Of a DNA stretch of 64,000 nt, positions 38,458 through 48,586 are shown one piece after another (position 1 is the stretch's first letter; each line of letters opens with the position of its first letter). A model generated the notes under the pieces. It searched no databases and had not been told where the DNA came from. It saw only the letters and a program-made list of their open reading frames with translations. Position numbers and translations under genes: made by a program. This stretch comes from Trichomonas vaginalis G3 (Eukaryota > Parabasalia > Trichomonadida > Trichomonadidae): contig NC_067207.1 of assembly GCF_026262505.1 (NCBI RefSeq), positions 3,480,252 to 3,544,251 on the forward strand, read 5' to 3'.

Positions 38458-41244
38458 ATGAATAAAGGATCGCTAGATGCCTCCCAAGCGGTCCAGTTGA
38501 TTATGCAAATGAACACACAGTCATCAGATGAGGAAGTACTCAAGGAAGTTCAAGAATTAATTAACCAAATGAAAAATGATCCTCAAAATTATCATTTATC
38601 TCTTCAATTGATGTCAACATCGTCAGATTTGAAGGTCTGTTGGTTTGCTGTTAACATCCTTGAGCATTTAATCACCATGTACTGGGTTCCTCACTCATTA
38701 GACCCAGATCCAACGGCTTCTGTCTTTACAGAAGAGATTAAACAGCAAATAAGATCGTTCTTACTTAGCTACATTACAGGCCCGATTACGCAACTGGATG
38801 AAAGCAATTCGAACTTAGTTTTGAAACTTATTTCTCTCTCAATGAAAGTCGATTTCCAGCACGAAGGCATCTTCTGGATCCAGAATTTCGGCGAAAATAT
38901 AACTAACTATAACTATATCTTTTACTTTCTTCGAATTTTTCAATATTTTGCTGAAGATTTACACGCTTTTGATCATGTCGTGTCCAGCAAGACTTCAGCT
39001 GAAACAAAAACAGCTTTCTACAACATAATACCTGATATTTGCGAATCTACAGTCCAAATTTTGACGGATTCAAATGCAACTCAAGAAATTATAATTCAAG
39101 TATTCTTAATGATCGACTCATTTATGTCTTGCACTAATCCAGCGTTTTACGCCCAGATTCCTGGAATTATTTCCATATATATCAATTTTTCTTCATCAGA
39201 ACAGCCTCTTGCTGTTGCGTGCGCAGCTCATAAGTGTTTAAATACCCTTTTCGGTAGAGTAAACCTCATTACTTTGTTCGAAGTTGAAGATAGACAACAA
39301 ATTTTGGGAGCAACGCTTTCTTTCTTCGAAAACGAGTTATCTACTACAGATTTGAGCCAGTCAGACCACGAATTCGTGTCTACTTTGCTCGTAGCCTTCC
39401 AACCTCTCGCTGGAAAATATTTATTTAGATCCGACATGTTTGAAGACGATGCCGTTAACGAATTCCTGTTTAACTTCGAAGACTTGACATGGTCCTGCTT
39501 CGGAACAGACAATTTCCACCCAATGATTGAATTTTGGATTGATTTTTCACACGGAACTGTCGGAAGAACCAGTGTATTTGTCGATCCGTTCATCAGATTG
39601 GTCAAACACATTGTCGAAATGATGATTGACGATGAACAATACCAATATATTACAGATGAAGACTCCAAGAACATCAATGAGCTGATTAACGATCTTTTCA
39701 ATCTATTTCCCAATGAAATATACCAAATATTCCAACGCGCAACGTCCACAGCTATAAATAATAGACTTGGTTCGGCCGAATTCCTTCTCAGCTGCTTTAT
39801 TCATATGATAGATATACTTTCCGATGATGATCCTCATGTTGCGATGATCAGCGATAGCTTTATTCGCTACATGAACGAACTTATGACACATCGTATGGAC
39901 GAAAACATCCAAAAGACCTTCGAACTGTTTATTCTTACGAAAACAATCATAGAAAACTACGTCCGAAAGTTTTCTAGGATGGATAGATTTTTCCTTGAAA
40001 AAGTTTTGCATTTATTGAGAGTTGCAATAGCTACAAGTCAAGAGTTCATCAATTCAATGCTGGAGTTACTTCTCGAAACACTAAAAATCATCCGACCACT
40101 TAAATCTGCCGAATTAGTCTTACAACAGCTTATCAGTCGCCACGAGGACTTCCTTAACCTTTCTCCCGAGAACTACCTTTTATACATGTGCTGCTTGATC
40201 ACTGTCTCAGCTTCTCCGCCGACAGATGCCCAAAATACTCCATTAGTTCAAGATCCGAACGCAATTTCTGAGATGTTCGCTGTAACGTTCAGCAGCCTCT
40301 TGGACCCCCTCAAATGTCCAATTGCTCTCAAAATAATGAAACATTCTTTGAATTGTATTATTTTGACAGAAAGGACAAGCAAAGACCTCGTTTACGCTGC
40401 ATTCGCGCCAAATATCGATCTCATCCTAACAATTTATGAAAAAGGATGCCCAGAAAATATAATGCAGCCATTATTTGATTATTTGTACGTTTTTATCACA
40501 GCTTTTAACGCTCAAATAGGAGACAGCATCGGCGAAATCATTGCCAGATTGTTTGCTCCTCTCGAAGGCTCGTTATCGAATATGATGAATGGAACAATCG
40601 AGCAAATCGCAGCCACATCGTTCCTCCAGCTTCTTTTCCGTATTGCACAGTTCAGAACATCAATAACGGCCGCTCAAACCGAAAACATTGTCAATTTAAT
40701 TGACAGATTTGGTTTGGAATTCCTCGGATCGAACTGCGAGCTACTTCTCCCTACTATTAATATTATCAGTGCGTTGATTGAAGACAGATGGGCGGTAATT
40801 TCGCCAGAAAACGGAAATAGATTATTAAGATTTCTGTTTTTCGAAGGATTGAACAACCATTACCCAGATGCCGTGAAATCTGCGATAAAGACAATCACGA
40901 CTGCCCAAACAATGATGAGAATCTTAGATACAATCGAAGACGGATTTATTTACAACGCTTTTACAGAGTTATGCACAGAAATGTGCACAAATAGGCATAC
41001 AACACTCAGGGACTGCATTTTGGAGTTCATGAGCATGTTGTACGAACAAGTACCAGATTTCATCGAAAAAATCATTTTCCCTTATATCAGATCATTAAAT
41101 GTCCTTGAATCTGACCAAGAAGTCCTCGCTCAGCACTTCCAAATGCTGGAAAACAGCGGAGATTTCTCTAGAGAGTTTTCAGCGTTTTGTACTGATGTGG
41201 CTTACCTCACAATGGGTACTCAGGACTACCCGGAAAATCATTGA
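38458..41244 (+). CDS. Karyopherin-beta family transport receptor (exportin/importin-beta fold)
   Basis: 928 residues, mostly amphipathic helices in HEAT-like pairs, the usual size of importin-beta/exportin proteins. The first 110 residues follow the importin-beta N-terminal pattern: EVQELINQMKNDPQNYHLSLQLM, LKVCWFAVNILEHLITMYW and EEIKQQIRSFLLSYI. Later helices (for example LNCIILTERTSKDLVYAAFAP) continue to the end. Such receptors bind Ran-GTP through the N-terminus and carry proteins or RNA through the nuclear pore. The exact subtype (exportin-1, -5, -7, transportin-3 or -T) cannot be decided by eye. A TTTCACCTCAAAAATG context supports the start. The MULE ends 276 bp upstream. Confidence 0.65.
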   Translation: MNKGSLDASQAVQLIMQMNTQSSDEEVLKEVQELINQMKNDPQNYHLSLQLMSTSSDLKVCWFAVNILEHLITMYWVPHSLDPDPTASVFTEEIKQQIRSFLLSYITGPITQLDESNSNLVLKLISLSMKVDFQHEGIFWIQNFGENITNYNYIFYFLRIFQYFAEDLHAFDHVVSSKTSAETKTAFYNIIPDICESTVQILTDSNATQEIIIQVFLMIDSFMSCTNPAFYAQIPGIISIYINFSSSEQPLAVACAAHKCLNTLFGRVNLITLFEVEDRQQILGATLSFFENELSTTDLSQSDHEFVSTLLVAFQPLAGKYLFRSDMFEDDAVNEFLFNFEDLTWSCFGTDNFHPMIEFWIDFSHGTVGRTSVFVDPFIRLVKHIVEMMIDDEQYQYITDEDSKNINELINDLFNLFPNEIYQIFQRATSTAINNRLGSAEFLLSCFIHMIDILSDDDPHVAMISDSFIRYMNELMTHRMDENIQKTFELFILTKTIIENYVRKFSRMDRFFLEKVLHLLRVAIATSQEFINSMLELLLETLKIIRPLKSAELVLQQLISRHEDFLNLSPENYLLYMCCLITVSASPPTDAQNTPLVQDPNAISEMFAVTFSSLLDPLKCPIALKIMKHSLNCIILTERTSKDLVYAAFAPNIDLILTIYEKGCPENIMQPLFDYLYVFITAFNAQIGDSIGEIIARLFAPLEGSLSNMMNGTIEQIAATSFLQLLFRIAQFRTSITAAQTENIVNLIDRFGLEFLGSNCELLLPTINIISALIEDRWAVISPENGNRLLRFLFFEGLNNHYPDAVKSAIKTITTAQTMMRILDTIEDGFIYNAFTELCTEMCTNRHTTLRDCILEFMSMLYEQVPDFIEKIIFPYIRSLNVLESDQEVLAQHFQMLENSGDFSREFSAFCTDVAYLTMGTQDYPENH

Positions 41245-41686
41245 AAAATGTTTGAATGTAAATTTTATATTATATAATTTATAATTTTTTTTAAAGAGTG
41301 CATAAATGTTTATAAACATCTATAGTTTACATAAAAACACAATTTTATTAAATTCTGACAATATTTGATATTAATAAATCAATATCATACCGAAGCGGTT
41401 TGAAGAAGCCAGGTTCTGAATGGATTACTATCCGTTTGGCTTTTTAAGATAATTATTCATTGAACGCTTAAAAATACAAGAATAAGAGTTGCAAAGAATA
41501 GTTCAGTAAAAGTATAAAACTGGTCATGGATTCTGTATTAAAGGTTGAACAAAATTAAAGAGTAAAAGCACTTCATTTCGGAAAATTTATCATTAATTAG
41601 AAGATGTAACCCTGAATGACAAACTAATATGAAATATCAATTAATACATTACAGGTTAGATTTTCTGCAAATAGAAAAGAAACTTT
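41245..41686. other. Intergenic downstream of the transport receptor
   Basis: About 440 bp, AT-rich, no gene or RNA seen. It ends at the duplication flanking the palindromic MULE-type element. Confidence 0.5.
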
Positions 41687-41780
41687 TTTTTGATGGGGCA
41701 ACCCCAAATTTTAGCTAAAAGTGACAGGAAAAAAAAACGTTTAGTATTAAAAAAAAAGACCGATGAGAGCTTCGTTCGAA

Positions 41781-41850
41781 ATATAGAGGGAACTGAGAAT
41801 GCGCAACCATTCTCAGGGAATATTGGATGCTATTCCCGTTCCCTCTGTAT
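41781..41850. repeat. Three-way-junction palindrome, 70 nt
   Basis: The outer arms ATATAGAGGGAAC (41781-41793) and GTTCCCTCTGTAT (41838-41850) pair over 13 positions with one wobble. Between them, with no unpaired bases, are two perfect hairpins: TGAGAATG/CATTCTCA (41794-41815, 6-nt loop) and GGGAATA/TATTCCC (41816-41837, 8-nt loop). As DNA it can extrude a cruciform; as RNA it would fold into a tRNA-like three-way junction. Confidence 0.8.
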
Positions 41851-41887
41851 GGAAAATTGAGGTTTTCAAAGGGAGTTAAAATAATAT

Positions 41888-42480
41888 CAAATTTATACTA
41901 ATTTACTTCAAAATACAAAAGTATTTGACAGCTAAAATTAGTTACTTTAGCAAGCCTATCAATACCCTTTTACGATTATTGTTACTTTTTCGAAATAAAA
42001 GTAAAAACAAATTTATACTAATTTACTTCAAAATACAAAAGTATTTGACAGCTAAAATTAGTTACTTTAGCAAGCCTATCAATACTCTTTTACGATTATT
42101 GCTACTTTTTCGAAATAAAAGTAAAAACAAATTTATACTAATTTACTTCAAAATACAAAAGTATTTGACAGCTAAAATTAGTTACTTTAGCAAGCCTATC
42201 AATACCCTTTTACGATTATTGTTACTTTTTCGAAATAAAAGTAAAAACAAATTTATACTAATTTACTTCAAAATACAAAAGTATTTGACAGCTAAAATTA
42301 GTTACTTTAGCAAGCCTATCAATACTCTTTTACGATTATTGCTACTTTTTCGAAATAAAAGTAAAAACAAATTTATACTAATTTACTTCAAAATACAAAA
42401 GTATTTGACAGCTAAAATTAGTTACTTTAGCAAGCCTATCAATACCCTTTTACGATTATTGCTACTTTTTCGAAATAAAA
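41888..42480. repeat. 120-bp tandem array, 4.9 copies, alternating variants
   Basis: Copies are nearly identical. Copies 1 and 3 carry AATACCC and TTGTTAC; copies 2 and 4 carry AATACTC and TTGCTAC; copy 5 mixes the two. The alternation implies a 240-bp dimer was duplicated. Because 120 is a multiple of three, a 195-codon frame (41925-42512) runs through it, but this is a by-product. Confidence 0.95.
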
Positions 42481-42854
42481 TAAATTTATTATCAAAAACC
42501 TTTTTTTCTTAGTAAAAATAAAAATGTTATTTTATATCAAGTTTTTATTCATAAATTTTTATAATGTTGTATAAATTTCATTAAAATTTACGTGCATATT
42601 AAGGTACTTATCTTCTACATATATAATCTTCATTAGGTATATACATGATAAATAAAATTCATAAAACATTAAAAATCAAAAAATTAGATGAACCTTGGCA
42701 ATTAAACTTTATTAAATAATAGTTGTTTATAAATTATATTATATTATTATTTAATATTATTTTGATAATGAAGATTTTATTTTGCAATAATATAAACGAA
42801 ATTTTTTACCTTATGAACTTTTGATGGAAATATACAAATTTAAAATAATAAAGA

Positions 42855-42980
42855 AAGCCGCGAGCGAAGCGATCGGCTTAGTTCGAAGATTTTGATTCAA
42901 ATCTTTGCTGATCTGTAATTCGCGGAAGCCGCGAGCGAATCGATCGGCTTAGGTCTAAGATTTTGATTCAAATCTTTGCT
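42855..42980. repeat. Two 55-bp hairpin-forming direct repeats
   Basis: 42855-42909 and 42926-42980 are near-identical. Each starts AAGCCGCGAGCGAA...CGGCTT (stem AAGCCG/CGGCTT) and ends with AAGATTTTGATTCAAATCTT (stem AAGATTT/AAATCTT). The GC-rich stem stands out from the AT-rich surroundings. Confidence 0.8.
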
Positions 42981-43140
42981 TATATTCCTTAAATTCTTTA
43001 TGAAACTCGCAACAGTTCCATAAAAAATTTTAAATTCTAAACTGTCGAAATTACCGATCGGTAATCACACCCTTCACGGGTGTGTCACTTTTTACAGGTG
43101 TGTCACTTTTAGCTAAAATTACCCCTACTCTTTTTGATGG

Positions 43141-43523
43141 TGAATAAAATCTGGATTCAATGAATCGGATCATTAGATTACTATATGCGTAATGTTGAGT
43201 ACCATCTTTGAAACATGATAATACTACGAACTTATATGAGAAATGACTGGATAGTTCAGAAAGTTGTGTTTCAAATTTTATGTTTCAATTTCAATAACAA
43301 TCAGTTTCTCTAAATACCTCATATTATACCGATATTGATTTTTGACATTCTAAAGGATTTCGAATTTTGGCGTACTTTCCTCTCAAAAAAATTTTTGAAT
43401 GAATTTGTGGTCATCCAAAATTTCATAATTTTACATATAAATTATGATAATATGTATGGCAAGCGTTCCACATATCTACTTAATATTGGTCAAATTCTAA
43501 TTTAAAAAGTTAGTTTACAAAAC
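43141..43523. other. Intergenic upstream of the kinase gene
   Basis: About 380 bp, AT-rich, presumably the kinase promoter. No initiator of TCAYTW type lies directly at the start codon. Confidence 0.45.
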
Positions 43524-45020
43524 ATGGACGGAAATCTCCCAGGCACAGGAGAACCATGCATCGGAAACTACATTCCAGTTAGGACTTTAGGTGAAGGAAC
43601 AACAGGAAAGGTTAAGCTTGCTTTTAATAAAGACACAAACGAAAACGTTGCAATTAAAATTATTCCAAAAAGCTCATTTGAGAAGAAAGCCGGTCTTGAA
43701 ACTAAAGTACAGCGAGAAATAGCTCTCATGGGGTTGGTCAAGCATCCAAATATCATGAGACTTATCGATGTTTTTGAAAGTCCAAAGCATTTGTATTTAG
43801 TTTTAGAATATGCCCAACAAGGTGAATTATTCGATTATCTTATATCACGCCGTGTCCTTCCTGAGGATCAGGCTCTTGATTTTTTCAGACAAATTATTCT
43901 TGCTCTCGAATATCTTCACAAGCACGGTATCTGCCATCGCGATCTGAAACCAGAAAACATCCTTCTTGACGCCTCAACAAGAATTAAAATCGCAGATTTT
44001 GGTTTTGCCCGATGGATTAAAACAAATATCGCTGAAACATCATGTGGATCACCCCACTATGCAGCTCCTGAGGTTATTAGTGGAAAGGCATACGATGGAA
44101 GGAAGGCTGATATATGGAGCGTTGGAATTATTTTATTTGCTCTTTTAGCCGGCTATCTTCCATTTGATGATGCTTCCATCCGATCACTTCTCCATAAAGT
44201 TAAGCGAGGAACCTTCCAAATGCCCGCCTTTCACCCAGATATTCAAGATTTAATTCACAGAATACTCACAGTCGATCCAGACCGTCGTATAACCATCGAA
44301 GAAATCAAGCAGCACCCATGTTTCCGCCAAGGACTCAATCCAGAATACATATTACCAAAGCCATTACCATTTGTCAACGTTGGCCCAATCAATGTCGAAC
44401 AAATCAATCCCGATTTACTGAAAAACCTTCTCCGCATTGGTTTTAGCGAGGAAGATTTACAAGCGGACCTTTCTTCCCCCGAAAATACGATGGCCAAAGT
44501 ATTCTTAACGATGCTTGAGCAGAAGACAAATATAATGTCTATACCATGGGATGCCGCGGATTCCAATTCCGTTGATATTCTCCAACAATCCGAAATCATG
44601 ACTCCGGTACATGTTGTTCATTTCCATCCAGACTCAGCAGATCCATTCCAGAGACACGGTGTCACCCCATCAGAATCACTATCACTCAGCCAGATGTCCT
44701 ATGCTACACAATACACTTGGGGCGTTGAAGAACAAAATAATTACCTCCAAGAGAAGACTTTCGAGACATTTGGTATAACAATATGGCAGATAATGTTCAA
44801 TATCCAGACCCAGCTCAAATCTATGGGAATGCAGTGGTTCCATCCAAATCCTCAGGAAATTATCGCAAGATCTGAGGAAGTAGACCTCTACGTGACAATC
44901 GAAGGAACATTCAGAACAACAGAGGATGTAAATGTAAGCCTGAGATTGTTACACGGTGATGGCTCGAATTTCAACGAATTGTATGAATCTCTTCAGTCTG
45001 CACTTGGCGTTGTAGCATAA
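43524..45020 (+). CDS. Ser/Thr protein kinase of the CAMK/SNF1-AMPK group
   Basis: 498 residues. The kinase domain (about 13-268) has every catalytic element: glycine loop GEGTTGKV (23-30), Lys45 (AIKII), HRDLKPEN (His138, Asp140), DFG (158-160) and APE (181-183). The activation loop ETSCGSPHYAAPE has a Thr at position 172, the site phosphorylated by LKB1-type kinases in AMPK relatives. A UBA-like segment follows (LLKNLLRIGFSEEDL, near 300), as in AMPK-related kinases such as BRSK and MARK. The C-terminal 110 residues (WFHPNPQEIIARSEEVDLYV) resemble a KA1-like membrane or autoinhibitory domain. It probably phosphorylates regulators of energy use, polarity or the cytoskeleton; trichomonads have many such paralogues. 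Confidence 0.9.
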   Translation: MDGNLPGTGEPCIGNYIPVRTLGEGTTGKVKLAFNKDTNENVAIKIIPKSSFEKKAGLETKVQREIALMGLVKHPNIMRLIDVFESPKHLYLVLEYAQQGELFDYLISRRVLPEDQALDFFRQIILALEYLHKHGICHRDLKPENILLDASTRIKIADFGFARWIKTNIAETSCGSPHYAAPEVISGKAYDGRKADIWSVGIILFALLAGYLPFDDASIRSLLHKVKRGTFQMPAFHPDIQDLIHRILTVDPDRRITIEEIKQHPCFRQGLNPEYILPKPLPFVNVGPINVEQINPDLLKNLLRIGFSEEDLQADLSSPENTMAKVFLTMLEQKTNIMSIPWDAADSNSVDILQQSEIMTPVHVVHFHPDSADPFQRHGVTPSESLSLSQMSYATQYTWGVEEQNNYLQEKTFETFGITIWQIMFNIQTQLKSMGMQWFHPNPQEIIARSEEVDLYVTIEGTFRTTEDVNVSLRLLHGDGSNFNELYESLQSALGVVA

Positions 45021-45378
45021 TATTATTTATTTTTCTTATTATTTCTTATTTTTTTTTATAAATCTCTCATACATTATATATTTTTTTTCATGATAAACCA
45101 ATTTTCATTAACTTCATCTCAACTTCAATTTTTATGATAAAATTATGAAAATTTTCTGATATGTATGAGCCATAAAGAGCATTATCATGAAAATGAGTTT
45201 GAAAACAATTTTCACGATTCTTACTTAATGAAGGATTTACATTTAGGATCAATGTATATAGCTTCAATAGCTGGATATAATGTCATAATTCGTCTGCTGT
45301 AATATAATTTTTTACCAAAAATTTTAAAAAAGTACTTATTTATTATTATAAAAGCTAATAAAGGTTAAAAAATGTAAA
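45021..45378. other. Intergenic between kinase and tRNA
   Basis: AT-rich with T-runs after the kinase stop. A pair of similar stretches with ATGAAAAT/ATTTTCA words occurs near 45130-45220 but no defined element. Confidence 0.4.
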
Positions 45379-45462
45379 CCGACCATAGCTCAGTTGGTTA
45401 GAGCATGGGACTGTAGAATTGTGGTTATCCCGGGGTCACTGGTTCGAATCCGGTTGGTCGGA
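45379..45462 (+). tRNA. tRNA-Tyr (GUA) with a short intron
   Basis: Acceptor stem CCGACCA/TGGTCGG (7 bp) with A as discriminator; D arm GCTC...GAGC; anticodon stem TGGGA/TCCCG; 5-nt variable loop; T arm ACTGG-TTCGAAT-CCGGT. The anticodon loop region is 17 nt (CTGTAG...TTA), so about 10 nt just 3' of the GTA anticodon must be spliced out, as is known for trichomonad tRNA-Tyr. A box TAGCTCAGTTGG, B box GGTTCGAATCC and a T-run terminator at 45466-45470 are all present. Confidence 0.95.
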
Positions 45463-45479
45463 TTACTTTTTCATTTTTT

Positions 45480-46940
45480 TGATTAATATGTGGAGACCAG
45501 TATGAACTGCTTATTAAATTAGCTAAAAAATGTTGATGAATATCAATATATAGTGTATTGGTTTCTATAATTTATATCTATATGCATTTGATTGTAAATA
45601 TATTTCATTAGAAACAATCATAGCCCTTAAGTTAAATTTCAATATTATTCTCTTGTATAATGATTTTCAGTTCAGAAAGTCTACTGTTTTGAATTGTCCC
45701 AATTTCATATTGGAGATTGAAGACCATTTTTTTAATTCGTAGAAAGACTGTTCTGTAAAATCATGATTTAGAGTGTTGGTTTTCAAATTTATTCTAATTG
45801 ATATAAATTTAATTCATAGATATGTTTATGGTGATAGGCTTATATGTTTATATTCATTCCAATAAAAGCAATGATTGAGCATAACTTTCAGCAGAAATAA
45901 AAATTAAATTATGGAAAAAGGAAATGTAAACAGAAACAGGGGATATTAGTTTAGAAAGTATGTGGTATATTCTGATGTATGCTAGTGTTCTTGAGAGTTT
46001 CTCAGTTTTGTAATAAGATGGCCCAAATCGGTTAATATGCTTGTCACGACAAAATAATTTCCAAATTGAACTGCTCCAATTAATTGGCATACATATGAGA
46101 TATAATGTTCTCTACATGTTCGAGAAATCGTCTGAGCCAATTGCATTTTAGAGATCATAAGTTGCTTTACATGCAATATTAAGATGATGTAAATTTACAA
46201 ATCGAATCATTATAATTAATTAACAGATTCCCGGTTCTTATTGCCTTCCTAAAAAGTCAATATTAAATCTTGAATTTTCATGGGGTAGTAGAATAATATC
46301 GAAATGATGTTGTGGGCAAATGGATACACTTATTAATGCTTCTCTAAAAATAGGATCGAAATTACCTTTGGTTCAAGTGAAAAAGTTTTCATCTTTACTG
46401 ATAAGATTCAAATGACATTCAATTATTATACGTGCTCACAATTTTGAGAGGACAAAATATAAATCTTTAAAATTTGAGAGATAAAATAGGGATTTGATAT
46501 AAGAAATGATAAATACATTGAACTAATCCAAATATAGAATATATATATTTAATTACAAGCTTATAAATTAAATATTAATTATAATTTTTACCAAAATTAA
46601 CTATTTTATCATAATTTTGCTGAGTACTATCGGGATTTGCTACATAAATAGGCATTAGTATACATAAATGATATAATTAATAATAATTGTTTCGATTTCT
46701 GAATAATCAAGTCATATTTGTTTATTTACATACTCGCATAAAAATATAGATTTTTATATACACTATCATTGTATTTATCATAAATATACTTATAGATATC
46801 ATTATGGTCGATATTGGATAAGAATGTGAAGTTATATTCAGTTTTTCATACTAATTCTTAGACAAAAAATAATAAACATTCAAAAGTAGCATATTTAATG
46901 CAAATAACGTTAAAAATATTACAATTTGAAAATAATTTTA
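45480..46940. other. Gene-poor 1.4-kb stretch
   Basis: Very AT-rich. Overlapping minus-strand frames at 45854-46176 are short and lack any domain. I see no repeats, RNA genes or element ends. Confidence 0.5.
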
Positions 46941-47291
46941 TTAATTAATATCAATTATTTGAGGCTCATAGTTACGTTTAGAAGCATATTTAAAAAATTG
47001 GTCTGTTAAAGCATAAATTTTTTCGTCGTCAGTACATCCAGCTACATCTGTCTCAACTTTTCCACCAGTAATTCCTCCAATAGTCTTTATATGAATTCCA
47101 GGTAAAATGTCACTCCAATCCCACTCATCTTCGAAAGAATCCAAAGGAACAACATGATATTCATAAAAAAATCTGTCATGATCAAGAGTTACATAAGCAT
47201 TATGACCATTAATTATCATATGAAAAATCGGGCGATCATATTGGTCTAACTCATAATAGGCGGACTCTAAATTTAATACAAAATTTTCCAT
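46941..47291 (-). CDS. Small acidic hypothetical protein, about 116 aa
   Basis: I do not recognise it. The frame extends to 47330, but the first ATG is at 47291 (MENFVLNLESAYYELDQ). The product is rich in Asp, Tyr and Ile (DSFEDEWDWSDILPGIHIKT) with predicted beta strands (FHMIINGHNAYVTLD). TTCAAAACATG precedes the start. Confidence 0.5.
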   Translation of the reverse strand: MENFVLNLESAYYELDQYDRPIFHMIINGHNAYVTLDHDRFFYEYHVVPLDSFEDEWDWSDILPGIHIKTIGGITGGKVETDVAGCTDDEKIYALTDQFFKYASKRNYEPQIIDIN

Positions 47292-47583
47292 GTTTTGAAT
47301 TGTCACTTTTCCAAAAAAAAATAATGACACTTTCCCCGAGGCACATATAATTACTTAATTTAGAAGATTATATTTATTATGCCTTGTATTTTGCAACTTT
47401 GGCTCGTAGTTCACAATAGGTACAAAGTATCTCTTTTTGATATATTTCCAATATAGGTTTAACGAAGGAATGATATACCCCACACTGTTTCACAGAAGAC
47501 AATTTAGGAGATTGTATAATTCGTTCTTGTTATTGTGAAAAAGATAATGAAAATTGAATGAAAATTAGAAAAATTTAATAATT

Positions 47584-48489
47584 TTAGTGGTTATTGAATA
47601 TCTTTTCTAGTGCGAGGTTGATGTTTCCATTTGTTTGCTTGAGGATTGATATATTTGTCTCTTTGTCTAGGAATCCCATTTCACCAAGTGTATTTAATTG
47701 CTGCTCATACTTCTTCTCATAATTATCATTATCGTTGGAACCATTGATTTCGACACCCTTGAAGACATCAATTCCATTAGCACGAAGTATTCTGACTGTC
47801 TCTATGAGATTATGGATATCTCCAGCTGCTTCTGCCTTCTGAATCATAGCAGCCATTTCTGGTGTGCGTTCAACACCTGTAAGATTGTAAAAGTTTTCTC
47901 TCTCTGAATTCTGACGTTCCGATTCTTCCGAGTGATGGCAATCACAGTTGAATGTGTTTTTGAGTATCTCGTTGAATTCTTCATTATTCTGGAGTTTCTC
48001 GGCATCTTCTTTGAACTGTGTCATTCCTTGTGTGAATGTCTGAGACAGATTCTTCAACATTCAAATGATTTGCTTGAATGTCTCTGGATGATCTACGAAC
48101 TGCTGAATTGTTGGGTGAACCAGTGGATGTGCAGCGAGCATTGGAAATTGGTTGATGATCTGGTAGATTGACTTTGGATCTTTTTCGACTTGATCTAACA
48201 TTTCCTGAATCTTCTTTGGATCGAAGAATCCGAATGGAAAACCTCCAAAGCATTTATCATCGGATGAAGCCTTCTTGACCATTTTGAGAGATGTATTTTC
48301 TTGAATTCCGCTCTCTTCGAGTGTTTTCTCGTCATCGAGTTCTTTGTCGTTTAAGAAGAGATGCATGTCATCATAATCTGTTTCCTTGATTGAAGCGATT
48401 ATTGCTTTGAGTTCAACAACAGTTGACTGAGCACTTTCTACTTCTACTTCGAATGCCTCTGTGTTTTCACCAGTGATTTGGATCTTCAT
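47584..48489 (-). CDS. Ubiquilin/Dsk2-like UBL-UBA protein, interrupted by an in-frame TGA
   Basis: Residues 1-75 are a ubiquitin-like domain (MKIQITGENTEAFEVEVESA ... LEESGIQENTSLKMVKK). A middle region (FDPKKIQEMLDQVEKDPKSI, HPTIQQFVDHPETFKQII) resembles the STI1/ubiquilin segment. The C-terminus is a UBA domain (QLNTLGEMGFLDKETNISIL, INLALEKIF). Ubiquilins shuttle ubiquitinated proteins to the proteasome. The frame is broken by one TGA at 48063-48061, followed immediately by an in-frame ATG at 48060; without it the protein would be 301 residues. TGA could come from a Trp or Arg codon by one change. Either a null allele, a sequencing error, readthrough or two separate products is possible. 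Confidence 0.8.
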
Positions 48490-48499
48490 TCTTGAAAAA

Positions 48500-48512
48500 T
48501 GATTTTCTTTTT
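48500..48512 (-). promoter_or_regulatory. Initiator-like element (TCATTT) of the UBL-UBA gene
   Basis: The minus strand reads AAATCATTTTTCAAGAATG, placing a TCAYTW-type trichomonad initiator about ten bases upstream of the ATG at 48489. Confidence 0.55.
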
Positions 48513-48586
48513 CAATAAGATTTCATGAACAGTTTTTTTCATAGAATTTTTTTTGAAAAATTTGAAAAAATTAAGTGAATAATATA

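Larger units (their letters stand above)
41697..43130. mobile_element. MULE-type non-autonomous element with structured interior
   Basis: 1434 bp bounded by inverted ends that share AATTTTAGCTAAAAGTGACA exactly (41707-41726, inverse at 43101-43120); aligned without gaps, the outer 10 bp match only partly. Outside is an exact 10-bp direct duplication TTTTTGATGG (41687-41696 and 43131-43140). A 10-bp duplication points to the Mutator superfamily. No transposase is encoded. The interior holds a three-way-junction palindrome, a 120-bp tandem array and two 55-bp hairpin repeats. The T-rich part of the duplication is weak evidence alone, but GATGG adds specificity. Confidence 0.65.

Noticed and set aside
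41925-42512. 195-codon plus-strand frame as a gene
   Set aside because: It is produced by the 120-bp tandem array, whose period divides by three; no start context or domain.
45854-46176. Minus-strand frames of 64-78 codons after the tRNA
   Set aside because: Overlapping frames, no motif, AT-rich chance frames.
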